Below, in pieces: positions 32,313-41,053 of a stretch of DNA of 64,000 bases. The notes under the pieces were generated by a model. It saw only the letters and a program-made list of their open reading frames with translations, was not told the DNA's origin and made no database searches. Position 1 is the stretch's first letter; each line of letters starts with the position of its first letter. Source of the stretch: Streptomyces sp. NBC_00414 (GTDB lineage: Bacteria; Actinomycetota; Actinomycetes; Streptomycetales; Streptomycetaceae); NCBI RefSeq assembly GCF_036038375.1, contig NZ_CP107935.1, positions 6,324,001 through 6,388,000 of the forward strand. Direction: 5' to 3'. The translations under genes and the position numbers were made by a program.

Positions 32313-34658
32313 GTGATCAGCAGACCATGGACGTTCAGAGCAGCCGCGGTGGGTGTGGCGCTCACAGCGGCCGCTGCCACGTTCTCGACCTTCGCAGTGG
32401 CGCAGGCCGACGCCGGCGACCAGCCGGCCGCGGCCGCGAACCGGCAGGACCCGGCGCGCGCCGGGGACGACGCCGAGCACGAGCACGACCTGAAGGGTCC
32501 CCTGACCGACCGTCAGGAAGCCCAGCGCGAGGAGGCCCTCAAGCGGGTCATCTCCGGTGACGCCAAGCCCGTCGAGCGCGGCGGTTCGCAGGTCGTCAAG
32601 CTCCAGAACGGCAAGTACGTGGAGCTCGGCCGTGAGAAGACCGACGAGATCTTCACGATCCTCGTCGAGTTCGGCGACAAGGTGGACAGCCGTTACGGCG
32701 GCACCCCCGGCCCGCTGCACAACCAGATAGCCCAGCCCGACCGTGCCGAGGACAACAGCACGGACTGGAAGGCGGACTACAACACCGAGCACTACCAGGA
32801 CCTGTACTTCGGCACCGGCAAGGGTGTCGAGTCGATGAAGAAGTACTACGAGAAGCAGTCCTCGGGCCGCTACTCCATCGACGGCACGGTCTCCGACTGG
32901 GTCAAGGTGCCCTACAACGAGGCCCGTTACGGCTCCAACAAGTGCGACCCCGACACCTGCGCGTGGAACGCCGTCGCCGACGGTGTCAACGCCTGGGTCG
33001 ACGCCCAGAAGGCGGCCGGCAAGTCCGACGCCGACATCAAGTCCGCGCTGTCCGCCTACGACAAGTGGGACCGCAACGACTTCGACGGTGACGGCGACTT
33101 CAACGAGCCCGACGGCTACATCGACCACTTCCAGATCGTGCACGCCGGCGAGGACGAGTCCGCGGGCGGCGGCGCCCAGGGCGACGACGCGATCTGGGCC
33201 CACCGCTGGTACGCGTTCGGCACCGACGCCGGCGCCACCGGCCCCACGGGCAACAAGATGGGCGGCGCGCAGATCGGCGACTCCGGCATCTGGGTCGGCG
33301 ACTACACGATCCAGCCGGAGAACGGCGGACTCGGTGTCTTCGCCCACGAGTACGGCCACGACCTCGGGCTGCCGGACCACTACGACACCACCAACACCGC
33401 GGAGAACTCCACGGCGTTCTGGACCCTGATGTCCTCCGGTTCGTGGCTCGGCACCGGCAAGAACGCCATCGGTGACCTGCCCGGTGACATGACCGCGTGG
33501 GACAAGCTCCAGCTCGGCTGGCTGAAGTACGACACGGCCAAGGCGGCGAAGAGCTCCAACCACACGCTGGGCGTGTCCGAGTACAACACCAAGAACGCCC
33601 AGGCGCTGGTGGTCGAGCTGCCGAAGAAGGCGGTCACCACGGAGGTCGTCCCCCCGGCGCAGGGCGCCACCCAGTGGTGGAGCGGCAGCGCGAACAACCT
33701 CAAGAACACGCTGACCCGTTCCGTGGACCTCACGGGCAAGTCCTCGGCCGAGCTGACCCTCGACGGGTACTACGACATCGAGACGGACTTCGACTACCTC
33801 TACACCGAGGTCTCCACCGACGGCGGCGCCAAGTGGACCGCGATCGACGGAACGGTCGACGGCGCGGCGATCCCGCGTGACGCCAGCGGCAGCCCCGCGC
33901 TGACCGGCACCGCCGCCGCCTACACGAAGCTGTCGTACCCGCTCGACGCCTACGCGGGCCAGAAGTTCGACCTGCGCTTCCGCTACTCCACCGACGGCGG
34001 CGTGGCCCAGACGGGCTTCGCGGCGGACGAGATCACCGTCACCGCCGACGGCTCCGCGCTCTTCTCGGACAACGCCGAGAGCGCCGACGCCGCCTGGAAG
34101 TCGGTCGGCTTCTCCCGTATCGGCGCGTCCTTCACCAAGGACTACGCGCAGTACTACATCGCCGAGAACCGCCAGTACGTGTCGTACGACAAGACCCTCA
34201 AGGTCGGCCCGTACAACTTCGGCTTCGCGTCCACGCGTCCGTCCTGGGTGGAGCACTTCCCGTACCAGAACGGTCTGTTGATCTGGAAGTGGGACACCTC
34301 CCAGCGCGACAACAACGTCAGCGAGCACCCGGGCACCGGTCTGCTGCTGCCGGTGGACGCCCACCCGAAGGCGCTGAAGTGGTCCGACGGCTCGCTGATG
34401 CGCAACCGCATCCAGTCCTACGACTCGCCGTTCAGCACGTACAAGACGGACGCTCTCACGCTGCACAAGGCGGACGTCGTGACGAAGATCAATGCGCAGC
34501 CGGGCAACCGGGTCTTCAACGACCGCACGAACACGTACTACGACACGGCCAACCCGACCGGGGGTGTCAAGATCACTGACACCAACACCAAGATCTCGAT
34601 CGTCAGGGAGTCGCGCGACGGCTCGACGATCAAGGTGAAGGTCTCCTCCGCGAAGTAG
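32313..34658 (+). CDS. Secreted M6 metalloprotease (immune inhibitor A type)
   Basis: A 781-residue exported protease from GTG 32313 (GAGGGAGGA site upstream). The signal peptide spans about residues 1-35 with Ala-rich cleavage near QADA. The zinc motif is HEYGHDLGLPDH at residues 345-356, within the M6/InhA peptidase domain. An immune-inhibitor A-like Ig/MAM-type region follows (DLTGKSSAELTLDGYYDIETDFDYLY), and the C-terminal part carries further beta structure. A possible calcium-binding run (DFDGDGDFNEPDGYID) lies before the zinc site. It is likely a housekeeping extracellular protease. Confidence 0.9.
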   Translation: MISRPWTFRAAAVGVALTAAAATFSTFAVAQADAGDQPAAAANRQDPARAGDDAEHEHDLKGPLTDRQEAQREEALKRVISGDAKPVERGGSQVVKLQNGKYVELGREKTDEIFTILVEFGDKVDSRYGGTPGPLHNQIAQPDRAEDNSTDWKADYNTEHYQDLYFGTGKGVESMKKYYEKQSSGRYSIDGTVSDWVKVPYNEARYGSNKCDPDTCAWNAVADGVNAWVDAQKAAGKSDADIKSALSAYDKWDRNDFDGDGDFNEPDGYIDHFQIVHAGEDESAGGGAQGDDAIWAHRWYAFGTDAGATGPTGNKMGGAQIGDSGIWVGDYTIQPENGGLGVFAHEYGHDLGLPDHYDTTNTAENSTAFWTLMSSGSWLGTGKNAIGDLPGDMTAWDKLQLGWLKYDTAKAAKSSNHTLGVSEYNTKNAQALVVELPKKAVTTEVVPPAQGATQWWSGSANNLKNTLTRSVDLTGKSSAELTLDGYYDIETDFDYLYTEVSTDGGAKWTAIDGTVDGAAIPRDASGSPALTGTAAAYTKLSYPLDAYAGQKFDLRFRYSTDGGVAQTGFAADEITVTADGSALFSDNAESADAAWKSVGFSRIGASFTKDYAQYYIAENRQYVSYDKTLKVGPYNFGFASTRPSWVEHFPYQNGLLIWKWDTSQRDNNVSEHPGTGLLLPVDAHPKALKWSDGSLMRNRIQSYDSPFSTYKTDALTLHKADVVTKINAQPGNRVFNDRTNTYYDTANPTGGVKITDTNTKISIVRESRDGSTIKVKVSSAK

Positions 34659-34686
34659 TAAGAGACGTTTTCGCAGGTCAAACCAT

Positions 34687-34722
34687 GATCGGCCGCAACC
34701 CTCTGGCGGGTTGCGGCCGATC
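34687..34722. terminator. Terminator hairpin after the protease
   Basis: GATCGGCCGCAACCC (34687-34701) pairs perfectly over 15 bp with 34708-34722, loop TCTGGC, followed by GTGTTT. It lies 28 bp after the stop. Confidence 0.85.
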
Positions 34723-34782
34723 GTGTTTAGGTGCGTCCTGTGACTCTCTTATTGACACCGGATCTCGCGGGGGTATGACCAG

Positions 34783-35112
34783 ATGGCTGCAGGAGGCTTC
34801 AGCAGGCTGCCGAACGGCACCGTCGTGGTGGCGTTGAACCTGCCCCGGCCGCTCGCCGCGGGCACCGGTTCGGTACGCGTCCTGGTGCATGCCCAGAACC
34901 GCGCCCGCGCGCTGACGCGGCTGCGGAATCTGGGGTTGCGGGCGGTGTATCTGCGCGGCAACGGGCAGCCTCCCACGCCTGACGAGATCACGGCCGTCCT
35001 GCACCATCCCGATGGGCTCATATGGCGTACGGCGCCGGGGGTGGACGCTGTCGCGTCCGAGCTCTGGCATCCGATTCGCTCGCTGATGCGGCTGCCGGCG
35101 GCGCCCCTGTAG
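34783..35112 (+). CDS. Small conserved protein of unknown function
   Basis: A 109-residue protein beginning MAAGGFSRLPNGTVVVALNLPRP. It is rich in Arg and Leu and contains no membrane segment or cysteine. Codon bias is consistent with coding. The pattern VRVLVHAQNRARALTRLRNLGLRAVYLRG looks like a small alpha/beta fold. No function can be assigned. Confidence 0.6.
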   Translation: MAAGGFSRLPNGTVVVALNLPRPLAAGTGSVRVLVHAQNRARALTRLRNLGLRAVYLRGNGQPPTPDEITAVLHHPDGLIWRTAPGVDAVASELWHPIRSLMRLPAAPL

Positions 35113-35193
35113 CGGGGCTCCGCCCCTGTAGAAGGGTTCCGCCCCGGTGGGGGGCTGATCGCGCAGTCCCCCGCGCCCCTGGAGGCGGCGCCT
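35113..35193. repeat. GC-rich dispersed repeat fragment
   Basis: The 81 bp between two convergent genes contain GGCTCCGCCCC/GGTTCCGCCCC copies and GCGCAGTCCCCCGCGCCCCT. The latter matches the core of the repeats near 18.3, 59.85 and 63.0 kb. Confidence 0.6.
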
Positions 35194-35778
35194 TCAGACC
35201 ACCGGCTTGCCGGTCAGTTCCACGCCGGCCTCGCGCAGGTCCTCCAGGGCCTGGGACGTGGTTTCCGGGGCGACGCCGGCCGTGAGGTCGAGCAGGACCT
35301 GGGTGCGGAAGCCCTCCCGGGCGGAGTCCAGGGCGGTGGCCTTCACGCAGTGGTCCGTGGCGATGCCCACGACGTCGACCTCCGTGATCCCACGCTCGCG
35401 CAGCCAGTCCGCCAGCGAGACACCGTTCTCGTCGGCGCCCTCGAAGCCGCTGTACGCCGCCGAGTACGCGCCCTTGTCGAAGACGGCGTCGATCGCGCCG
35501 GAGGCGACCACCGGAGCGAAGTTCGGGTGGAAGCCCACGCCCTCGGTGCCGGCCACGCAGTGCGCGGGCCAGGAGTGCACGTAGTCGGGGTTGTCCGCGA
35601 AGTGGCCGCCCGGCGCGATGTGGTGGTCGCGGGTCGCCACCACATGGCGGTAGCCGGCCGGGGCCTGCCCGATCAGTTCGGTGATCGCGGCGGCCACATC
35701 CGCCCCGCCGGAAACCGCGAGGCTGCCTCCCTCGCAGAAGTCGTTCTGGACGTCTACGACGATCAGGGCGCGGCGCAT
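35194..35778 (-). CDS. pncA: Nicotinamidase
   Basis: A 194-residue isochorismatase-fold hydrolase converting nicotinamide to nicotinate for NAD salvage. Catalytic Asp9 lies in IVVDVQNDF and the catalytic Cys in GIATDHCVKATA. Metal-binding Asp/His residues are in TRDHHIAPGGHF. The start ATG 35778 directly gives the family N-terminus MRRALIVVD. The next gene upstream on the same strand is pncB, which uses its product. Confidence 0.92.
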   Translation of the reverse strand: MRRALIVVDVQNDFCEGGSLAVSGGADVAAAITELIGQAPAGYRHVVATRDHHIAPGGHFADNPDYVHSWPAHCVAGTEGVGFHPNFAPVVASGAIDAVFDKGAYSAAYSGFEGADENGVSLADWLRERGITEVDVVGIATDHCVKATALDSAREGFRTQVLLDLTAGVAPETTSQALEDLREAGVELTGKPVV

Positions 35779-35953
35779 GGTCGGTGTCCTTCGGCTTGGC
35801 GAGGCGCTCCGCGGGGAGGCCGGGGGATTGTGTGCGGGTCGTGGAGGGCTGGTCGCGCGGGTTCCGTGCGGCCGAGTCCGACGGCTTGCGGGCATGGCGG
35901 AGGGTGCGGTCGTTGCGGTGCCCTTTCCCGGCTTGCCGCCCGTTCACTCCCCT

Positions 35954-35985
35954 GCGGGCCCGGGCCGTCGCCGGTCCGGGCCCGC
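35954..35985. terminator. Hairpin after pncB
   Basis: GCGGGCCCGG (35954-35963) pairs with 35976-35985 over 10 bp around a 12-nt loop, just beyond the pncB stop. It may end or attenuate transcription before pncA, 175 bp further on. Confidence 0.65.
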
Positions 35986-35990
35986 GTCTC

Positions 35991-37319
35991 TCACACGTAC
36001 TCGGTCGGAATGACGGCTTCCCCCCGCGACAGCTGGGTCGCCGAGAGGGGCAGGTTCGCGCGGGCCCGCGCGTGCCGGTTTCGTACGACGTCCAGCGGTT
36101 CGCGGGCGACGACCTGGCCGCCCTTGACGAGCTGCACCAGGAGCTGACGGTCGCTGAGCTCGGCCGGAACCGCCCCCAGGCCGATCACCTCGGCCTCGGC
36201 GACCCCGTGCTCGTCGAGCCGCCGCGCGGCCCACTTGCGGCCGCCGATGGACGTCTTGCCACCCGAGGACTTCTTGGCCACCGGCAGGAGCGGAGCCTTC
36301 GGATCCGCCGACTCGGCACGAGCGACGATCTTGTAGACCATCGAGCAGGTCGGATGGCCGGAACCCGTCACCAGCTGGGTGCCCACCCCGTACGCGTCCA
36401 CGGGCGCCGCGGCCAGCGAGGCGATCGCGTACTCGTCCAGGTCCGAGGTCACGATGATCCGCGTCTTCGTGGCGCCCAGGTCGTCCAGCTGCTGCCGTAC
36501 CCGGTGTGCCACGAGCAGCAGGTCCCCGGAGTCGATCCGGACGGCCCCGAGCTCGGGCCCGGCCACCTCGACGGCGAGGCGCACGGCCTCGGCGACGTCG
36601 TACGTGTCCACGAGCAGCGTGGTGCCCCGGCCGAGGGAGTCGACCTGGGCCCGGAAGGCGTCCCGCTCGGTGTCGTGCACGAGGGTGAAGGCGTGGGCGG
36701 ACGTGCCGACCGTCGGAATGCCGTAGCGGAAGCCCGCGGCCAGGTCGGAGGTGGTGGTGAAGCCGCCGACGTACGCAGCGCGGGACGCGGCCACCGCGGC
36801 CAGCTCGTGGGTGCGCCGGGCGCCCATCTCGATCAGCGGGCGCCCGCCGGCGGCCGAGGCCATCCGGGAGGCGGCGGCCGCGATGGCCGAGTCGTGGTTG
36901 AGGATGGAGAGGATCACGGTCTCCAGGAGCACGCACTCCGCGAAGGAACCCTCGACCCGAAGGACCGGCGATCCGGCGAAGTACACCTCGCCCTCGGGAT
37001 AGCCCCAGATGTCCCCGCCGAAGCGGTAGGCGGCCAGCCACTCCAGGGTCGGCTCGTCCACGACGTTGCGCTCGCGCAGGAAGCCGATGACGTCCGGATC
37101 GAAGCGGAAGTTCTCCACCGCGTCCAGGACCCGCCCGGTTCCGGCGACGACACCGTAGCGGCGGCCCTCGGGCAGCCGGCGGGTGAAGACCTCGAAGACC
37201 GAACGCCGGTCGGCGGTGCCGCCCTTGAGGGCGGCCTGCAGCATGGTCAGCTCGTAGTGGTCCGTGAAGAGCGCTGTCGACGGCACATCCACCGGCAGCC
37301 CTAGGTCCGCAGTGTTCAT
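35991..37319 (-). CDS. pncB: Nicotinate phosphoribosyltransferase
   Basis: A 442-residue enzyme making nicotinate mononucleotide from nicotinate and PRPP (Preiss-Handler salvage). Family features are FTDHYELTMLQAAL, YFAGSPVLRVEGSFAECVLLET, the phosphoribosyl site (VRIDSGDL) and VYGVGTQL-like VDAYGVGTQLVT. The start is ATG 37319. It precedes pncA on the same strand, separated by 212 bp and a hairpin. Confidence 0.93.
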   Translation of the reverse strand: MNTADLGLPVDVPSTALFTDHYELTMLQAALKGGTADRRSVFEVFTRRLPEGRRYGVVAGTGRVLDAVENFRFDPDVIGFLRERNVVDEPTLEWLAAYRFGGDIWGYPEGEVYFAGSPVLRVEGSFAECVLLETVILSILNHDSAIAAAASRMASAAGGRPLIEMGARRTHELAAVAASRAAYVGGFTTTSDLAAGFRYGIPTVGTSAHAFTLVHDTERDAFRAQVDSLGRGTTLLVDTYDVAEAVRLAVEVAGPELGAVRIDSGDLLLVAHRVRQQLDDLGATKTRIIVTSDLDEYAIASLAAAPVDAYGVGTQLVTGSGHPTCSMVYKIVARAESADPKAPLLPVAKKSSGGKTSIGGRKWAARRLDEHGVAEAEVIGLGAVPAELSDRQLLVQLVKGGQVVAREPLDVVRNRHARARANLPLSATQLSRGEAVIPTEYV

Positions 37320-37437
37320 GACCGGAGATGCTACCCCTATCTCGTCACTCTGACGATTTGTGGTGCTCGCGGGTGGTGCGCGTGATTTCCAGGGCTCGTT
37401 TGGCCGGGCACCCACCTGTGGTGGCAGCATGGGCCGT

Positions 37438-37746
37438 GTGACGGCTCCCGCACCCCTAGAGACCGAAAAGACCGAGTCGGCTGAGGAGGTCTTCGCCGTA
37501 CCCGAGCCCGACGTCCCCTGGGTGACCATCGTCCACAACGATCCGGTCAACCTGATGAGCTACGTGACCTACGTCTTCCAGTCGTACTTCGGGTACTCGA
37601 AGGACAAGGCCACGAAGCTGATGATGGATGTCCACCACAAGGGCCGGGCCGTTGTCTCCAGCGGCACCCGTGAGGAGATGGAGCGCGATGTGCAGGCCAT
37701 GCACGGCTACGGTCTGTGGGCCACCCTCCAGCACGACCGGAAGTGA
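37438..37746 (+). CDS. clpS: ATP-dependent Clp protease adaptor ClpS
   Basis: A 102-residue adaptor that delivers N-degron substrates to the ClpA/ClpC-ClpP protease. The hallmark VPWVTIVHNDPVNLMSYVTYVF is followed by the SKDKATKLMMDVHHKGRAVV helix region that forms the N-end residue pocket. GTG 37438 is the likely start; an in-frame ATG at 37429 would add three residues. A CAGCAT box 7 nt before the GTG hints at leaderless transcription. Confidence 0.94.
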   Translation: MTAPAPLETEKTESAEEVFAVPEPDVPWVTIVHNDPVNLMSYVTYVFQSYFGYSKDKATKLMMDVHHKGRAVVSSGTREEMERDVQAMHGYGLWATLQHDRK

Positions 37747-37846
37747 CCCGGCCGGAGACGACCGAGCCGGACTTGATCCTGCCGGACACGGCTGGACCGG
37801 CACCCGCCCGACGCCCGCGCTGTACTGGAAGTAGCGACGCAACCTG

Positions 37847-38452
37847 ATGCCAGGACACTTCGAACCGCTCCCCGGCGGCGGCGCGGCCGTCGCGCTCGAC
37901 GAGGTCGAGATCTCGATCATCCGCTCCCTCGCCGTACAGCTCCTGGAGCTCATCGGACCGGGCCCGGGCGGGGACGTCTCCGACGACCCGCTCGCCGAAC
38001 TGTTCGCGGAGGGGCCGAGCGAGCCGCCCTCGGACCCCGTGCTGAAACGCCTCTTCCCGGACGCGTACAGCGGCCCCGACGTCGAGGCCACCTCGCCCGA
38101 GCAGGCCGAGGAGCAGCGCGCGTACTCCTCGGAGTTCCGGCGCTTCACCGAGAACGACCTGCGTGCCGGCAAGCGGGAGAACGCCCTCGTGGTGATCCGC
38201 ACCCTGGACGGCGTCGCGGCCGTGGGGGAGGGGGGAGCGGTCCTGAAGCTGAGCCCCGAGGAGTCGAAGCAGTGGCTCAGCTCCCTCAACGACCTGCGCC
38301 TCGCGATCGGCTCCCGGCTGGACGTCGTCGACGAGGAGGACACGGACCTCCTCTACCGGCTCCCCGACGAGGACCCGCGCAAGCCGATGGTGATGGCGTA
38401 CCTGTGGCTCGGCGGGCTGCAGGAGACGCTGGTCGAGACGTTGATGCCCTGA
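37847..38452 (+). CDS. DUF2017 domain-containing protein
   Basis: A 201-residue protein, all-helical in appearance, with the family start MPGHFEPLPGGGAAVALDEVEISIIRSLAVQLLELI and the C-terminal LSSLNDLRLAIGSRLDV and MAYLWLGGLQETLVETLMP. It regularly follows clpS in actinobacteria, which suggests a link to Clp proteolysis, but no function is established. Confidence 0.88.
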   Translation: MPGHFEPLPGGGAAVALDEVEISIIRSLAVQLLELIGPGPGGDVSDDPLAELFAEGPSEPPSDPVLKRLFPDAYSGPDVEATSPEQAEEQRAYSSEFRRFTENDLRAGKRENALVVIRTLDGVAAVGEGGAVLKLSPEESKQWLSSLNDLRLAIGSRLDVVDEEDTDLLYRLPDEDPRKPMVMAYLWLGGLQETLVETLMP

Positions 38453-38486
38453 CGCGAAGCGGTGATCGGCCGTGTGGCGCGACCCG

Positions 38487-38538
38487 GACGGTCGGGCGAC
38501 GCGAAACAGACGGTCGGGCGACGCGAAACAGACGGTCG
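38487..38538. repeat. 22-bp direct repeat, 2.4 copies
   Basis: GACGGTCGGGCGACGCGAAACA occurs at 38487-38508 and 38509-38530, followed by a partial third copy (GACGGTCG). It lies in the 460-bp gap between the DUF2017 gene and the permease, which also holds a hairpin and a possible leader ORF. Confidence 0.85.
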
Positions 38539-38616
38539 TACAGCGCGCGGTGGTCCATGACGTGACATGAAACGTTCGCTCAGCGGACGCTCAAATCCGG
38601 ATAACGATCACATCAC

Positions 38617-38645
38617 CACCCGGGCCTGCTATGTGGGCCCGGGTG
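38617..38645. terminator. Hairpin upstream of the amino-acid permease
   Basis: CACCCGGGCC (38617-38626) pairs perfectly with 38636-38645 over 10 bp, loop 9 nt. It may end transcription from the DUF2017 gene, or be part of a leader region for the permease 270 bp downstream. Confidence 0.6.
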
Positions 38646-38649
38646 TCCT

Positions 38650-38712
38650 ATGTCCGCTTCTTCCTGTGGCATGCGCTACAAGCAGCGCGAATGCCGAATG
38701 TTGCGGCCGTGA
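38650..38712 (+). CDS. Possible 20-residue leader ORF before the permease
   Basis: ATG 38650 opens a frame of 20 codons ending at TGA 38712, rich in Arg and with two Cys (RYKQREC, RMLRP at the end). It begins 5 nt after the hairpin and lies 200 bp before the permease start. No clear ribosome site precedes it. It may be chance; the position in an unusually long leader is the only support. Confidence 0.25.
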   Translation: MSASSCGMRYKQRECRMLRP

Positions 38713-38912
38713 TAAATCTTCACGATCGCTCGGCGGGACACCACCCACGTCCTGCCGGGTGCGCCACTGAGCCGACCACCGTCGGCCAGGCGCGGGCGGC
38801 CTCGGGGAGGCCGTTCAGCGGGCTCGGGGAGCCCGTGCGACTCCAGTAATCCGGGGGGATCGGAAACCGGACCGAAGCCGACGAAGGCTCGGACCGGCAT
38901 GGAGAAAGGCGC

Positions 38913-40379
38913 ATGGACATGACCTCGGTGCAGGTCGGCAAGCACGACGACGAGCAGGGCGGCAACGGCGCCGCCGACGGCGACGCCTCCGAAGAGGGCT
39001 ACGAACGCGGGCTCGGCAGCCGTCAGGTCCAGATGATCGCGATCGGCGGCGCCATCGGCGTCGGCCTCTTCCTGGGTGCCGGGGCGAACATCGCCAAGGC
39101 GGGCCCCAGCCTCATCCTCATGTACGCCCTCGCGGGCGTCATCATCTTCTTCATCATGCGGGCCCTGGGCGAACTGCTGCTCTACCGCCCGGTCTCGGGC
39201 TCCTTCGCGGAGTACTCCCGCGAATTCCTCGGCCCGTTCTTCGGCTACTTCACCGGCTGGACGTACTGGCTGATGTGGGTGGTCACCGGCATGGCGGAAC
39301 TCACCGCCGCCGCGATCTACGTCAACTACTGGTTCCCGCAGATACCGCAGTGGGTCACGGCCCTGGTCTTCCTGGTCGTGCTCTTCGTGGCCAACCTGAT
39401 CTCCGTCAAGCTCTTCGGCGAGATCGAGTTCTGGTTCTCGATGGTCAAGGTCACCGCCCTCATCGGCATGATCGTGATCGGCCTGGGCGTGCTCACCTTC
39501 GGCTTCAGCTCCGCGGGGGACACCGCCGCCGTGTCCAACCTCTGGGCCGTCGACGGCTTCTTCCCCAAGGGCATCGGCTCGTCCCTGATGACCCTCCAGG
39601 GCGTGATGTTCGCCTATCTGGCCGTCGAACTCGTCGGCGTCACCGCGGGCGAGTCCGAGAACCCGGAGAAGACCCTCCCCAAGGCGATCAACACCCTGCC
39701 CTGGCGCATCGCCCTCTTCTACGTCGGCGCGCTCACGGTCATCCTCTGTGTCGTGAGGTGGACGGAGTTCGCGCCCGGCGTCAGCCCCTTCGTCGCGGCC
39801 TTCGCGAAGATCGGTATCCCGGCCGGCGCGGCCATCGTCAACTTCGTCGTCCTGACGGCGGCCCTCTCCTCCTGCAACTCCGGCATGTACTCCACGGGCC
39901 GCATGCTGCGCACCCTGGCGGACAACGGCGAGGCCCCGAGGATCTTCAACAGGCTGTCCTCCACCAAGACGCCCGCGTTCGGCATCACCGTCTCCATGCT
40001 CTGCATGGGCATCGGCGTGATCCTGAACTACATCGTCCCGGAGAAGGCCTTCGGCTACGTCGTCTCGGTGGCCACGGCGGCGGGCATCTGGACCTGGCTC
40101 ATGATCCTCGTCAGCCACATCCTGTACCGCCGCGCCGTCGAGGCCGGCCGTCTGCCCGCCTCACCCTTCCCGGCCCCCGGCGGCTCGAAGTTCAGCTGGG
40201 TCGCCGTCGCGTTCCTGCTCTTCGTCACCGGCCTCATCGCATACGACGCCGAATCCCGCGTCTGCCTGTACGTGATGGCCGGCTGGGCCGTCGCGCTGGG
40301 CATCGGCTGGGCCGTGCTGAAGTCACGCAACCCGGAGGTCACCGAGCGCCGCGAACCGGAGTTCGAGAAGATCGGCTGA
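38913..40379 (+). CDS. APC-family amino acid permease
   Basis: A 488-residue transporter (ATG 38913; ATG 38919 is an alternative) with a charged 35-residue N-terminus and 12 membrane segments. The amino-acid transporter signature spans IGGAIGVGLFLGAGANIAKAGPS and the consensus FSMVKVTALIGMIVIGLG; later ALSSCNSGMYSTGRMLRTLA is typical of the AnsP/GabP/CycA group. The substrate is not certain. It lies between clpS-DUF2017 and the cysteine genes, without evident operon linkage. Confidence 0.9.
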   Translation: MDMTSVQVGKHDDEQGGNGAADGDASEEGYERGLGSRQVQMIAIGGAIGVGLFLGAGANIAKAGPSLILMYALAGVIIFFIMRALGELLLYRPVSGSFAEYSREFLGPFFGYFTGWTYWLMWVVTGMAELTAAAIYVNYWFPQIPQWVTALVFLVVLFVANLISVKLFGEIEFWFSMVKVTALIGMIVIGLGVLTFGFSSAGDTAAVSNLWAVDGFFPKGIGSSLMTLQGVMFAYLAVELVGVTAGESENPEKTLPKAINTLPWRIALFYVGALTVILCVVRWTEFAPGVSPFVAAFAKIGIPAGAAIVNFVVLTAALSSCNSGMYSTGRMLRTLADNGEAPRIFNRLSSTKTPAFGITVSMLCMGIGVILNYIVPEKAFGYVVSVATAAGIWTWLMILVSHILYRRAVEAGRLPASPFPAPGGSKFSWVAVAFLLFVTGLIAYDAESRVCLYVMAGWAVALGIGWAVLKSRNPEVTERREPEFEKIG

Positions 40380-40380
40380 C

Positions 40381-40434
40381 TCGAGCAGGTCGGTTGATTC
40401 GAGCAGGTCCGCTGATTCGAGCAGGTCTGCCGAC
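40381..40434. repeat. Three 18-bp tandem repeats after the permease
   Basis: TCGAGCAGGTCGGTTGAT, TCGAGCAGGTCCGCTGAT and TCGAGCAGGTCTGCCGAC start at 40381, 40399 and 40417, immediately after the permease stop. The stop TGA plus TCGAG begins the first unit. Confidence 0.85.
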
Positions 40435-40488
40435 GGAGTCCCGGCCGAGTTCCGCGCCGGGCGCCCGGCACTCGTCGCCCAGCATGTG

Positions 40489-40523
40489 GGCAGCCCCGTA
40501 CCACCCTTCGGTACGGGGCTGCC
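40489..40523. terminator. Terminator hairpin between permease and JAMM protease
   Basis: GGCAGCCCCGTACC (40489-40502) pairs perfectly with 40510-40523 over 14 bp, loop ACCCTTC. Only 19 bp separate it from the next start codon, which fits a leaderless start of the next gene. Confidence 0.8.
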
Positions 40524-40530
40524 GTCTGCC

Positions 40531-40536
40531 TATCCT
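40531..40536 (+). promoter_or_regulatory. -10 box (TATCCT) for a leaderless JAMM protease transcript
   Basis: TATCCT ends 6 nt before ATG 40543, and the preceding terminator leaves no room for a normal leader. No ribosome site is present. Confidence 0.5.
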
Positions 40537-40542
40537 GACCTC

Positions 40543-40965
40543 ATGCTGACCATCACCCAGGCCCTCGTCGACCAGATCGTCGCGCACGCGCGCCGGGACC
40601 ACCCCGACGAGGCGTGCGGCGTGATCGCGGGCCCGGAGGGCACCGGCCGCCCCGAGCGCTTCATCCCCATGCTGAACGCGGCGATGTCACCCACGTTCTA
40701 CGAGTTCGACTCGGGGGACCTGCTCAAGCTGTACCGCGAGATGGACGACCGCGACGAGGAACCGGTGGTCGTCTACCACTCCCACACCTCCACCGAGGCC
40801 CACCCCTCCCGCACGGACGTCTCCCTCGCGAGCGAGCCGAACGCCCACTACGTCCTCGTCTCGACCGCCGACACCGACGGGCTCGGCGACTTCCAGTTCC
40901 GCTCGTTCCGGATCGTCGACGGGGTCGTCACCGAGGAGGAGGTCTCCGTGGTGGAGGCCTACTGA
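40543..40965 (+). CDS. JAMM/MPN+ (M67) metalloprotease, Mec-like
   Basis: A 140-residue JAMM protease. The zinc motif is His79 and His81 in YHSHTSTEAHPSRTD with Asp92, and the catalytic Glu24 lies in PDEACG. In Mycobacterium tuberculosis the homologue Mec releases cysteine from the carrier CysO. Here the gene precedes CysO- and CysM-like genes, matching that pathway. Because the carrier in this window ends GGMV, the protease may also trim it. Confidence 0.9.
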   Translation: MLTITQALVDQIVAHARRDHPDEACGVIAGPEGTGRPERFIPMLNAAMSPTFYEFDSGDLLKLYREMDDRDEEPVVVYHSHTSTEAHPSRTDVSLASEPNAHYVLVSTADTDGLGDFQFRSFRIVDGVVTEEEVSVVEAY

Positions 40966-41041
40966 TCCGACGGATCCCATACTTCGGGCAGAATTCATCC
41001 ACTATCTGAGATCACATTCCGGGACCCGGACCGGGAATCGA

Positions 41042-41047
41042 TACGAT
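41042..41047 (+). promoter_or_regulatory. -10 box (TACGAT) for the cysteine leader transcript
   Basis: TACGAT ends 6 nt before ATG 41054, suggesting that the cysO-cysM transcript begins at the leader peptide start codon. Confidence 0.45.
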
Positions 41048-41053
41048 GAGCCC

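Noticed and set aside
32022..34466. 814-codon minus-strand ORF opposite the M6 protease
   Set aside because: It mirrors the protease coding frame and shows a Val/Gly/Leu/Asp composition typical of antisense shadows.
38650..38712. Firm leader peptide for the permease
   Set aside because: It is kept only as a low-confidence feature because it has no ribosome site, no -10 box at fixed spacing and no known pattern such as the one in the cysteine leader.
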